From: Acidobacteriota bacterium
Lineage (GTDB): Bacteria > Acidobacteriota > Terriglobia > Acidiferrales > UBA7541
Direction: 5' to 3'
Assembly (NCBI GenBank): GCA_003224145.1
Contig: QHYN01000214.1
Span: 1 to 37,086, forward strand
DNA: 37,086 nucleotides
Of this stretch, positions 17,489 to 26,796 are shown in pieces. The number at the start of each line of letters is the position of its first letter. The first letter of the stretch is position 1. Below the pieces are notes generated by a model. That model was not told the DNA's origin. It made no database searches and saw only the letters and a list, made by a program, of their open reading frames with translations. The translations under genes and the position numbers were made by a program.

Positions 17489-19263
17489 CCGTTGCGCTGG
17501 TAGCCGGAGCGATCTACCTGGGCTGCATTGTTTCGCCACCATCCCTGATGGACGACAGCGACGCGGTCTTGGCGCAAGCTGCGCGCAATATGCTGACCTC
17601 GGGCGACTGGGTCACGCCGCGCCTGGATGAAGTGGTATACCTCGAAAAGCCCGCACTCTACTACTGGCCTCTGGCGGTCTCCTACAAAGTCTTCGGAGTG
17701 CACGATTGGGCGGCGCGCATTCCCATTACCCTGTCCGTCATCGGTCTCGCATTGCTCACGGCAGCATTTGGCATCTGGGCCTTTGGCAGACGCGCAGGGT
17801 TTTACGCGGGCCTGTGCATGGCCACTTGCGTCGGGCTCTTCCTATTCACGCGAATTCTGATTCCGGATGTCTTGCTGACGTTCACGATTGCGCTGGCCAT
17901 GTGGGCGTTCCTCCGTGCGCTCGATGAAGAAGAAGCACATCCACGGTTCTGGGCATTAGTGCTGGCGGCGAGCCTGGGTACGGGACTGCTGGTGAAAAGC
18001 TTAGTTGCCATCGTGTTCCCCATTGCGGGGGCGCTGATCTATCTTTTGCCTACGAAGCAGCTCTTCTTGCGGCGCACGTGGCAACGGCTCCGGCCCATCA
18101 GCGGCTTTTTCATTGCCCTGCTTATCGCCGCGCCGTGGCACATTCTGGCCACGCTGCGCAACCCGCCCTATTTTTATTTTTCTCTGCACAGCGGCCGGGG
18201 CGAGTATCACGGGTTCTTGTGGTTTTTTTTCATCAACGAGCAGCTTTTGCGCTTTTTGAATCTGCGCTATCCGCGCGACTACAATACGGTTTCGCGGCTG
18301 TGGTTCTGGCTATTTCATTCCCTGTGGCTCTTTCCCTGGAGCGTGTACTTCCCTGCCCTCGCCAAACTTTCTTATAAGCCCGTGGACCGCGCCGGGCGAA
18401 CGCGCCTGCTGGCCCTTTGCTGGACGGGATTTCTGCTGATTTTCTTCACGTTTTCGACGACGCAGGAATACTATTCCATGCCCTGTTATCCGGCGCTGGC
18501 GCTGCTATTGGGTAGCGCGATGGTGATGGGCGGAGATTGGGTCCGCAGAGGTACGCGGATACTTTGCGGGATTGCCCTCCTCGCGGCCATCACGACGTTC
18601 GGAATATTTGTGGCGGTGCGCCACTTTCCTGCCCCGGGCGACATTTCCCAAGCCCTCAGCCATCATCCGGGCGCATATAAACTCTCCCTCGGCCACATGT
18701 TGGACCTTACGTTTGATTCCTTCGCCTATTTGCGGTTGCCCCTGGTGATTGCCTCCGTTGCATTTCTGGCGGGTGCTGTTGGGACTTTCCGGTGGCTCGG
18801 GCGTCGCGCGTTTTTGGCCACAGCGCTGATGATGGTTGTGTTCTTTCATGCGGCGCGGCTGGCGCTCGTGGTGTTCGACCCTTTTCTGAGCTCTCGCCCA
18901 CTGGCCGAGGCGATCTTGCGGTCCCCAGGCGGCAAGCTGATCAACAACCGCCACTACTATTCATTTTCTTCCGTAACGTTTTATACCAACCGCGACGCGT
19001 TAATTCTCAACGGGCGGTATTTCAACCTGGAATATGGCTCCTACGCGCCTGGTGCGCCTGCCGTGTTCATCGACAGCGAACGCTTCAAAGAGCTGTGGCT
19101 TGAACCGCAGCGTTATTATTTGCTGGCTTACGCGGATCGCTTTGGGGATTTTGAAAAATTAGTGGGACCGGAGCGCCTTATCACCGTGACTTCGAGCGGA
19201 GGCAAAGTCGTGCTCACGAATCACCCGCTGGCGGATTCCAGCCCAGTCCGCGGATCGCCGTAA
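17404..19263 (+). CDS. ArnT-like glycosyltransferase family 39 membrane protein
   Basis: Polytopic transferase of the GT39/PMT/ArnT type, which uses a polyprenyl-phosphate-linked sugar and acts on the periplasmic face. The product is 619 residues (615 if ATG 17416 is used; no clear ribosome site decides). After a short polar N-terminus and first membrane helix comes the catalytic loop with D-D-S-D and SGDWVTPRLD...EKPALYYW, the classic ArnT pattern. About 10-12 membrane helices and a C-terminal periplasmic domain (about 500-619) follow. The start overlaps asnB by 73-85 bases, so the genes are probably co-translated. Sugar and acceptor are unknown; two ArnE/F-like genes 5 kb away could supply the flipped donor. 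Confidence 0.87.
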   Translation: MDEEMANSSSEGSDAADLLTSKSWILYLTVALVAGAIYLGCIVSPPSLMDDSDAVLAQAARNMLTSGDWVTPRLDEVVYLEKPALYYWPLAVSYKVFGVHDWAARIPITLSVIGLALLTAAFGIWAFGRRAGFYAGLCMATCVGLFLFTRILIPDVLLTFTIALAMWAFLRALDEEEAHPRFWALVLAASLGTGLLVKSLVAIVFPIAGALIYLLPTKQLFLRRTWQRLRPISGFFIALLIAAPWHILATLRNPPYFYFSLHSGRGEYHGFLWFFFINEQLLRFLNLRYPRDYNTVSRLWFWLFHSLWLFPWSVYFPALAKLSYKPVDRAGRTRLLALCWTGFLLIFFTFSTTQEYYSMPCYPALALLLGSAMVMGGDWVRRGTRILCGIALLAAITTFGIFVAVRHFPAPGDISQALSHHPGAYKLSLGHMLDLTFDSFAYLRLPLVIASVAFLAGAVGTFRWLGRRAFLATALMMVVFFHAARLALVVFDPFLSSRPLAEAILRSPGGKLINNRHYYSFSSVTFYTNRDALILNGRYFNLEYGSYAPGAPAVFIDSERFKELWLEPQRYYLLAYADRFGDFEKLVGPERLITVTSSGGKVVLTNHPLADSSPVRGSP

Positions 19264-19495
19264 GAGCAGGCGGGTCGAGCCAGGAATGCGGCGGGCGCTG
19301 GGAAAACCGGACTCCCCAGAAGGACAGAACTGGGCTGGTGGGACCTGCATTTTTGTGAGCATGAAGCAAAAACCAGCTTGCAAAGACAACGGTATACAGG
19401 TAAAAAAAGAAGTCCCCGGTCGATGCGGTCAATTCCCGCTCTTTTGGCCATAAAGAAGCAACCGGAGAAGACTTTCGCGGTTCCCATTGCCGTAG

Positions 19496-20767
<1,272 letters not shown>

Positions 20768-20772
20768 GCCAA

Positions 20773-21546
20773 TTACGCTGAGCGCCGCGCCTTGCACGCG
20801 TTGAGTTGATTTGCAACTCGCAGGGCAAATTCCAGATCGAAAGGAAAGGCCGCGCCACCTAGCGCGGCCTCTACTTTTTTCATGAAGTTCTGAATGATGC
20901 GCTGGCTCCCTTGCAAGAGGTCGATGCTGGAGATTCGCTGGCCAGCCTTCTCGATCCAGACGAGGCGTTCGTCCGGGCGTTCATAAGCGCACTGAATCTC
21001 GGAAATCTCAGAGGCTGGCACTGCAAATTCGCGAATCGCCAGCAGATGGCAGCCGAGATTGTCGATAGCGGGAAGACCGCTTCGGTCGGGGTGGCCCAGG
21101 AAAAAATGGCCGCCGAAGCGCAGCCCTGAGCCGGGATGAAAACTCTTTCTCCAATTCTCGACTTCGCGGTGAACGAGGTACTCGAAGTGAACGGCAAGCA
21201 ACCGGCACCTGGCGCGAGAGAGAGATTGTAATCGTTGCGTGTCCTCGGTTGAACCGTACCAAGGTTTTTCCACGATGATGTGCAGACCAGCGTCGAGCGC
21301 GGCTTGAATCATCAGCGTGACGTGTGGACCCGGCGGGACGCAGAGCCAGGCGATCTGCGTGCTACTCGCTTTCGTCGCTTCCGCGAGGCGGGCGACGTAA
21401 GCGGACTCGCTCTCGGAAGGCCGCTGGCGCGTTTCCTCGATGGTTGCGACGGTTCTGTTCTCGTCGGCGATGATCGGACGCATTCGTTGCGCCCAGTGTC
21501 CACGGCCAAGAATGACATACGCAGGCGCTTCAGCCATTGCGGGCAA
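20773..21546 (-). CDS. Gfo/Idh/MocA family oxidoreductase, short form
   Basis: NAD(P)-dependent oxidoreductase-like protein, substrate unknown. The 257-residue product begins with a Rossmann motif (VILGRGHWAQRM), has the family's E-K-P motif as IIVEKPWYGS near residue 95, and D-N-L-G-C-H near 165, matching the D-x-G-x-H site where the catalytic His sits. The family is usually 330-380 residues, so part of the C-terminal sheet domain is missing or reduced. The start overlaps the end of the FAD oxidoreductase gene by 17 bases (or 8 if the Met at 21537 is used), so the genes are co-transcribed. It converges with sqdB, 5 bases from its stop. A role in modifying a nucleotide sugar is likely but unproven. 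Confidence 0.78.
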   Translation of the reverse strand: MPAMAEAPAYVILGRGHWAQRMRPIIADENRTVATIEETRQRPSESESAYVARLAEATKASSTQIAWLCVPPGPHVTLMIQAALDAGLHIIVEKPWYGSTEDTQRLQSLSRARCRLLAVHFEYLVHREVENWRKSFHPGSGLRFGGHFFLGHPDRSGLPAIDNLGCHLLAIREFAVPASEISEIQCAYERPDERLVWIEKAGQRISSIDLLQGSQRIIQNFMKKVEAALGGAAFPFDLEFALRVANQLNACKARRSA

Positions 21547-22588
21547 TCCTTTCGCATACGAGCCGCGCAGCTTTCAGGGCGCTTACGACTTTTCCCGAAA
21601 AAATATGGATCTCGTCGGGCGCGCCTTCCTGCACGTAGAGAATGCGGCGGTCGTGCTCCGGATTGTCTTCGACCACGCGGATGGTGAAGCGCGAGCCCAG
21701 ATACCTCGCGTCTTTCGCGCCGGGAACGGTGTCGCAGCAGTCCTGACGCATAGCCTCAAAGCGTGTGAAGGACACGGGACGGAATTCCGCCTCATTCAGG
21801 ATTGTGGCGTACGGCGGCGGAACCGGCTCGCCGGGGTCGGTGGTGGTCCAGTGATTGGTGTTCTTCGCGGAGCCGAACAGCGAGCGGCTCGAGCTGCCAT
21901 ACGGATCGAACGCGGTGAAGGGGCCGTCCACCACGACGAGCGCGATGTGTTGCAGCGCCGGGGGCAGTTCGATTAACATTTTCTCCGCAACTTGAAATTT
22001 CGCGATTTTGAAAACGCCGCGACTGGGGCCCAGGGCGTACGTGGCCCAAACTACAAAATCAAAATCGGAGCGCATTTCGCCGGTGAATGCTTTGCGTTCG
22101 AACGGGATGTTCAGCGACCGGATGCGCGCCTCGACTAATTCCCGCAGAACTTCGGGATCATAGACGTGTTCCGCAACTTCGTAACAGCGGTCGATGAAGC
22201 CGAAATTCATCCAATCCGGCCGGCAAGGCTTGAGGGGAAGTCCGTGATCCTTCATCACTTTTTCGTACACATCAGGAGGCGTGCGCGAACCCTGCTTCGG
22301 AATGGCGTAGTGATGCCGGCTGTTTCGAACGATGGCCGGCTCGAATGCACGGATGAACTCCGCGCGGGCTTCCAAGGTTTCCTGAATGGTTTCCGGGCTG
22401 CGCGGATAGTGATATCCGGCATGAACGCGATACTGATTGATGGCCGAAGCGGCGCGCATGATGCCGAGCGGGTCGAACAGGCGCACAGCGTGGCCCTGCT
22501 CGGCCAGGCGAATGGCCACCGTCCCGCCGTAGATTCCCGCTCCTGCCACTGCAATTTTCGCGCGCATATCACCCTGTCTGAGATTCAT
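21530..22588 (-). CDS. FAD-dependent oxidoreductase (DAO family)
   Basis: Flavin enzyme of the D-amino-acid-oxidase/glycerol-3-phosphate-dehydrogenase fold; substrate unknown. The 352-residue product opens with the dinucleotide motif KIAVAGAGIYGGTVAIRLAE followed by the acidic end of beta 2 (VRLFD). Downstream blocks such as YRVHAGYHYPRS and FDFVVWATYAL are consistent with DAO proteins that oxidise hydroxy or amino acids and sugars. A second Met at 22567 lies immediately before the Rossmann strand and has AGGGTG upstream, so the true start may be there. It lies 14 bases after the GT21 gene and overlaps the Gfo/Idh/MocA gene, forming a three-gene minus-strand unit. Confidence 0.8.
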   Translation of the reverse strand: MNLRQGDMRAKIAVAGAGIYGGTVAIRLAEQGHAVRLFDPLGIMRAASAINQYRVHAGYHYPRSPETIQETLEARAEFIRAFEPAIVRNSRHHYAIPKQGSRTPPDVYEKVMKDHGLPLKPCRPDWMNFGFIDRCYEVAEHVYDPEVLRELVEARIRSLNIPFERKAFTGEMRSDFDFVVWATYALGPSRGVFKIAKFQVAEKMLIELPPALQHIALVVVDGPFTAFDPYGSSSRSLFGSAKNTNHWTTTDPGEPVPPPYATILNEAEFRPVSFTRFEAMRQDCCDTVPGAKDARYLGSRFTIRVVEDNPEHDRRILYVQEGAPDEIHIFSGKVVSALKAARLVCERIARNG

Positions 22589-22602
22589 TCACGGAACTCT
22601 TG

Positions 22603-23784
22603 TTATCGCGCAGAATTCGAAGCCGGATGCGACGGAACTGGAACAAGCATGCCGTCGCGAATCCGGTAATCCACGTTGCGCCAGCGAATGCGTCTGCGCC
22701 CGAAGGTCAGCAGCCAGATGACAAGCGCCGTGGCATCCCAGACGAAAATCAACGGCATTTTCTTCCAAAGGCCGCGCTGCTTCAAACCCCACCCACCGAC
22801 AAGCCACGTGATTCCCGACCGAAAGACCAAATACGCACCCAAATACGCGATGCCAATTCCATCGAACGGATGTACGAGAAGCGCCGCCAAGCACCAGGGC
22901 AAACCTTGCGTAAAGGTGAGACCCACGTGCCCCCAGGGACGCATATGACGCATCACAGTCAACCAACGGAGCCGCTTGATGAAAAGACCCATGAATGAAT
23001 CGTAGTCGGGAACGGTCTTGACGGCGTACGGCAGCAATTCGACTCGGTAACCTTGCTGCGCGATATACCGCCCGACCAAGAGGTCATCCGCGGGCCGGTT
23101 TTCAATGGCTTCGTAGCCGCCAAATGCCTTGAGGCGGGAGCGCGTGGTAACAATGGTCTGGCCGAATGCAAACTTGATTCCGTCGAGCTGCCGCGCCACG
23201 AAAATCCCAGGGAAGAAATCGCAAATCATGCCGATGGATTGCAAATGCTGGGTGAAAGTTTTGTCCTCGGTAGAAACGTAGAGGCAGGTCACGCCGCCGA
23301 CTTTCGAGTCGCCGAGCGGTGCAACGACGGTGCGCAAATAGTTGGGCGCCACGCGAACGTCGCTGTCGTTGATGACCAGAACCTCGTGCTGGGCCTCGTT
23401 CACCATGCGCACGAGCTTGGCGACTTTGTCGTTGATGGCGTTGCGCCCGGAGCCAATGAGGATTCGAATCTGGCGCTCCGGAAAATCCTGCTTCAGCTTT
23501 TCGAGAACCGGAACGGAGGGATCGTTCTCATCGCCGACGCAAAAAATCAGCTCATATTCCGGATAGTCCTGCCGGCAATAGCTGGCGAGGTTTTCGTACG
23601 CCTCCGGATCGAGGCCGCGAAGCGGCTTCAGGTTGCTGACGGGCGGCGTAAAACCGGAATCCGGAGACAAGCGATCCTGAGCGGGCCAGAAAAAACGGAA
23701 AGTGCTGTAAAGAACGAGCAAATAATAGAGAAACGGTGTGGCTGCGAGCGCAAGAAATAGGTCATCGGCGGCTGACGAAATCAT
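22603..23784 (-). CDS. GT21-type glycosyltransferase (ceramide glucosyltransferase / HpnI-like)
   Basis: Membrane-bound inverting family 2/21 glycosyltransferase that moves a sugar from a nucleotide donor to a lipid. The 393-residue product has an N-terminal membrane helix and then a GT-A domain with SNLKPLRGLDPE and YELIFCVGDENDPS. It has the D-x-D-like NDSDVRV, the acidic ADDLLVGR and the (Q/R)xxRW motif as KRLRW. Two to four membrane helices follow (ALLVHPFDGIGIAYLGAYL, IFVWDATALVIWLLTF). This layout matches glucosylceramide synthases and HpnI, which adds an amino sugar to bacteriohopanetetrol. Which lipid is used here is unknown. Being across from sqdB, sulfoquinovose is a candidate donor sugar (inference). 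Confidence 0.85.
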   Translation of the reverse strand: MISSAADDLFLALAATPFLYYLLVLYSTFRFFWPAQDRLSPDSGFTPPVSNLKPLRGLDPEAYENLASYCRQDYPEYELIFCVGDENDPSVPVLEKLKQDFPERQIRILIGSGRNAINDKVAKLVRMVNEAQHEVLVINDSDVRVAPNYLRTVVAPLGDSKVGGVTCLYVSTEDKTFTQHLQSIGMICDFFPGIFVARQLDGIKFAFGQTIVTTRSRLKAFGGYEAIENRPADDLLVGRYIAQQGYRVELLPYAVKTVPDYDSFMGLFIKRLRWLTVMRHMRPWGHVGLTFTQGLPWCLAALLVHPFDGIGIAYLGAYLVFRSGITWLVGGWGLKQRGLWKKMPLIFVWDATALVIWLLTFGRRRIRWRNVDYRIRDGMLVPVPSHPASNSAR

Positions 23785-24074
23785 TGCACCACTCGCGCGC
23801 GCAAGTTCCCGCGCTGTTTCCTCAAACGGAATGGACTGGCTCCAGAAAGAAAAAGAATAGCAAAAAGCGAACGATTTCGCCGCGCCGCGCTTTGGACGGC
23901 GCCCTCACATCAAGTAAGATGAAAGTTGCTGCGAATCCAGGGCGGTACAAATACTCTGCGCGGAATTTGGCGCGGCTCCAGATTTGGCAGGCTTCCGCAC
24001 GGCAACCGTTGCCGGGAGTCGCACTGAAAACCGCCATCTTCGCAGTCGACACAAGGAGTAAGCTGCAAATCCGC

Positions 24075-24491
24075 ATGAAAGATTCTTCGGCGCTGCACAT
24101 AAAAACCTATATTTTCATTCTGTTAATGGTTTTGTTTGCTCCGCTCGGCAATATTCTGCTCGGCAAGGGGATGAAAAGCATCGGATCCGCGAAAGACTGG
24201 GCGCCCCAAGATCTCTTTTCTATTTTCGTTCGCGTGCTAAGTTCGGGCTACATCTGGCTGGGCATCGCCTGTTTGCTGGCCTTTTTCGTGGCTTACATGC
24301 TGGTTCTGACGTGGGCAGATTACAGCTATGTTCAGCCCGCCTCGGCCTTTTCCTATGCCGTGGTGGCGATCCTGGGGTATTTTCTTCTCGGCGAACAGGT
24401 GAACCTGCTGCGCTGGACCGGCATCGCGGTGATTTGCGTTGGGGTGTTTATTGTCGGCCACACACATCCGCGCACTACGGAGAAGACTTAG
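24075..24491 (+). CDS. 4-TM DMT/EamA-type half transporter, first of a pair (ArnE/ArnF-like)
   Basis: Small inner-membrane protein of 138 residues with four predicted helices: IFILLMVLFAPLGNILLG, YIWLGIACLLAFFVAYMLVL, SAFSYAVVAILGYFLLG and WTGIAVICVGVFIVG. The last two end in the G-E-Q ... W-x-G-I-x-x-I-x-x-G pattern of EamA/SMR proteins. ArnE/ArnF, the flippase for undecaprenyl-phosphate-aminoarabinose, and EmrE have this size. The frame is open upstream to 23736 but only the part from ATG 24075 looks like protein; AAGGAG lies about 16 bases upstream, rather far. A sister gene starts 2 bases after the stop. Substrate is not known; a polyprenyl-linked sugar is suggested by nearby GT39 and GT21 genes. 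Confidence 0.78.
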   Translation: MKDSSALHIKTYIFILLMVLFAPLGNILLGKGMKSIGSAKDWAPQDLFSIFVRVLSSGYIWLGIACLLAFFVAYMLVLTWADYSYVQPASAFSYAVVAILGYFLLGEQVNLLRWTGIAVICVGVFIVGHTHPRTTEKT

Positions 24492-24493
24492 GC

Positions 24494-24868
24494 GTGCGCG
24501 AACTTTTCCTTCTTTTCCTCGTCATTGCGGCAGGGACCGGCGGGGAGCTGTGCGTCTCTCGGGCGATGAAATCAGTGGGCGAAGTTCACGATTTCCGCCC
24601 GGCTGAACTGGCCCGATTCGTGTCGCGAGTCGTGCGCGTCGGCTGGATGTGGATCGGAATCGCGCAGATGACGCTGGCATTTTTCTCATTGCTGGCCATG
24701 CTCTCGATGGAAAACGTGACTTTCGTCGTGCCTATAACCGCGCTTAGTTATGCTGCGGGTTCCATCGGGGCAACGCTTTTTTTGCGAGAACACATCAGCA
24801 GGCAGCGCTGGGTGGGAGTGCTCATCGTTTGCCTCGGCGTTACCCTCGTTTGGCTTAGCCGCCTGTAA
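24494..24868 (+). CDS. 4-TM DMT/EamA-type half transporter, second of a pair
   Basis: From a GTG at 24494, only 2 bases after the previous stop, a 124-residue protein with four hydrophobic segments: LFLLFLVIAAGTGGELCV, WMWIGIAQMTLAFFSLLAML, VVPITALSYAAGSIGATLF and WVGVLIVCLGVTLVWL. The motif FLREHISRQRWVGVLIVCLGV aligns with the G-E-Q ... W-x-G-I-x-x-I-x-x-G end of its partner. The spacing implies coupled translation and probably a heterodimer. A longer frame upstream (to 24311) would overlap the partner gene and lacks membrane character. It converges with the secreted LolA-like gene 21 bases further on. Confidence 0.77.
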   Translation: MRELFLLFLVIAAGTGGELCVSRAMKSVGEVHDFRPAELARFVSRVVRVGWMWIGIAQMTLAFFSLLAMLSMENVTFVVPITALSYAAGSIGATLFLREHISRQRWVGVLIVCLGVTLVWLSRL

Positions 24869-24889
24869 GACCCTTTTCCACCGCAACGC

Positions 24890-25810
24890 TTACGGCTTCG
24901 GGGGATCGATCTGCGTGGCATTCCCGATTTTGATCGTGGTGGTGAAACGCTTGTAGTTTTTGTAGTGAACGGCCACGCGAATGTGCACATCGTCCCCCGT
25001 TTTGAAGTGCAGCATATCATCGGCGCGCGTGTACGTAGGGAACCAGTAGTGGCCTTCGATATTCTCGCGAAAGTTTTCGAAATGCGGGAAGGCCTGGTCT
25101 TCCTTTTTCTTGAGCAAACCTGTGGATGTCCCCGAGGTCTTCACAATCTGTAGATCCCGGTCATCCACCCACACCCGGCCGCGAAAGTAGCGCTCCCCTT
25201 TCTCCAGTTTTTTGGGCTCTAGATCAAACACGTAGGTGCCAAGTTCATCCACGCGCTCACGGCCCACGTATTTGACGTCATACTTGGGCAGTTCCGCCGG
25301 GGTCATGACGAATGGCCACACCTTTTCGATGTCGTCATAATCCTGTTGGGTCATAATGACGCGCTTGATGGTGGTGACCGGGGCGAAAGTGACTTTATCG
25401 TAGCGTTTGCCGTCCGGGGTAAACAGGATGTCGCGAACTTCCCGGAACTCGCCGTCCACCTGGCCATCTTCGTCGATGGTCTGAAACACTACGTCCTGCG
25501 TATAGGTGAAATGGTCGCGCTCTTTGCGAAACTCTTCTTCGCGCTGCGTGAATTTTTGGATGATTTCGTCGATGGGCATCGACGGAGGCTCATTGGTGAT
25601 GTGCGAGACACGCTCCTGAGGCCCGGCATTCGATTTGGGGGGGGGGCCGGACGGAATTACCGTTCCTGGAGGAGGAGGCGGCAGGGGCCCGCGCTGCTGC
25701 GCAGACAGCGGCAGCACAAGAAAAAGGAACCCCGCCGCAATGAGGGAAAATGGGCCGACGCCGAAATTTTGTCTGAGAATGCCGACTGTTCTTGCTGGGC
25801 GTCTCAACAT
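24890..25810 (-). CDS. Exported LolA-like/outer-membrane lipoprotein-sorting-type protein of unknown function
   Basis: A 306-residue protein with a signal peptide (about 1-38, hydrophobic SLIAAGFLFLVLPLSAQ) followed by a proline-rich stretch (PLPPPPPG, SGPPPKS). The mature part has beta-rich repeats reminiscent of LolA/LolB-like lipid-binding folds: RDHFTYTQDVVFQTID, YVFDLEPKKLEKGERYF, GRVWVDDRDLQIVKTSG, EGHYWFPTYTRADD. The assignment to that fold is an inference. Start 25810 is preferred because GAGGAG lies 9 bases upstream; the frame extends to an ATG at 25840 without a ribosome site. A run of ten C residues lies in the proline-rich part. Similar secreted proteins are frequent in Acidobacteriota. 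I assign no function. Confidence 0.72.
   Translation of the reverse strand: MLRRPARTVGILRQNFGVGPFSLIAAGFLFLVLPLSAQQRGPLPPPPPGTVIPSGPPPKSNAGPQERVSHITNEPPSMPIDEIIQKFTQREEEFRKERDHFTYTQDVVFQTIDEDGQVDGEFREVRDILFTPDGKRYDKVTFAPVTTIKRVIMTQQDYDDIEKVWPFVMTPAELPKYDVKYVGRERVDELGTYVFDLEPKKLEKGERYFRGRVWVDDRDLQIVKTSGTSTGLLKKKEDQAFPHFENFRENIEGHYWFPTYTRADDMLHFKTGDDVHIRVAVHYKNYKRFTTTIKIGNATQIDPPKP
25637..25646. repeat. Homopolymeric G10/C10 tract inside a coding region
   Basis: Ten consecutive G on the + strand (ten C on the coding strand) encode part of SGPPPKS in the secreted LolA-like protein, 55-58 codons after its start. Such tracts are prone to slippage during replication and sequencing. The present length keeps the frame open. 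Confidence 0.9.
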
Positions 25811-25842
25811 TCTCGAGCTCTCCTCACAACGCTCCCTCATCC

Positions 25843-25869
25843 ATTGTACTGTAAGGTTCGATGCGTCAA
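25843..25869 (-). promoter_or_regulatory. Candidate promoter of the LolA-like gene
   Basis: On the minus strand TTGACG (25864-25869) and TACAAT (25843-25848) are both good hexamers but only 15 bases apart, shorter than ideal. They lie about 35 bases upstream of the preferred ATG at 25810. Confidence 0.4.
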
Positions 25870-26024
25870 CCGCGCGATTTGCCGCCAGTCACGCAATCCA
25901 GAAAAAGAGACACGGTGAGAACCGCGCCGCGCCTGCGGCTCCAGTTCAGCGCACCGCGCCTTTGGTTCCCGGATTGGTAAGTATGCCGTACTGGTGATCC
26001 CCACGCTTTTTCTTTTTTGCTACC

Positions 26025-26054
26025 TTGATTCTAGGGGGAGCAATGGTATATATA
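26025..26054 (+). promoter_or_regulatory. Candidate promoter of the small secreted protein gene at 26137
   Basis: TTGATT at 26025-26030 is followed after 16-18 bases by TATATA (26047-26052 or 26049-26054). The 5' leader of about 75 bases then has a hairpin TGGGC-AAAA-GCCCA (26097-26110) followed by a T-rich stretch and the AAAAGGAGGAGG ribosome site. The hairpin could act as a weak attenuator. Confidence 0.5.
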
Positions 26055-26136
26055 CTTCGACGCTTGCACGCTTACGCCCTATGGACTATTCTCCCTTGGG
26101 CAAAAGCCCATCTTTCCTTTAAAAGGAGGAGGTTAA

Positions 26137-26517
26137 ATGGTGAAGAAACTGCTCGCTCTGGTGTTTACGTCCTTGCTCGTCTTCTCGGCGTCGGCTCCGC
26201 TGTTCGCCCAAGAAGCCGCCAAGGAAGAGAAGGCGGCCAAGCCGAAAAAAACAGAGCAGGCCCGCTGGGAAGGTATCGTCGTCAGAAGTAGTTCTGAAAA
26301 ATCCACCTTGGACGTCCGCAAGAGGGGCGGAAACATCGAAAAGACCATTCACTACGACAGTTCGACGAAATGGACCAGCCAGGAACACGGCAGCAAAACA
26401 GTCAACAATATAACTGCTGCCGATGTTAAGGATGGTGATCGGGTGATCTGCGTGGGGACATATGACGAGAAAGGCGACTTCCACGCCACTCTAATCTCCA
26501 AGCGGCTCACGAAGTAG
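26137..26517 (+). CDS. Small secreted protein, paralogue of the gene at 31043-31420
   Basis: A 126-residue exported protein with a clear signal peptide (MVKKLLALVFTSLLVF, cleavage likely after LFAQ), a lysine/alanine-rich linker (about 25-42), and a beta-rich domain resembling DUF5666-type OB folds. Its pattern is W-E-G-I-V-V-R, a serine-rich turn, STLDVRKRGG, HYDSSTKWT, and VKDGDRVICVGTYDEKG ending in HATLISKRL. An excellent AAAAGGAGGAGG site precedes ATG 26137. About half of the domain positions match the second copy at 31043. Function is unknown; OB-like secreted domains often bind ions or carbohydrate, but no binding residue can be picked out here. Confidence 0.8.
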   Translation: MVKKLLALVFTSLLVFSASAPLFAQEAAKEEKAAKPKKTEQARWEGIVVRSSSEKSTLDVRKRGGNIEKTIHYDSSTKWTSQEHGSKTVNNITAADVKDGDRVICVGTYDEKGDFHATLISKRLTK

Positions 26518-26796
26518 ACGAGCGCTGGGTGCTGTTCCTGTTTCCACGACGGTCTTAGCCCGCAAGCTCTTATTTGCATGGAGCGGCTTCCATCGCGGAG
26601 ATGGGCAGCGAGAACCTATTTGTGTGTCCAGGGCAGCGGCAATCAGGGGTCCTTGTGCCCCGCGGAGGGCCACTTGCTTTGTTGACTTGCCCGCTGGGAG
26701 CGGCCTAACATGCATGGTCAACAGCGGTGGCCTATCTGCACTTTATCGAAGCAGACACAAGATAACCCGGCGAACTGCTGGTACAAAAGGCGGCGA

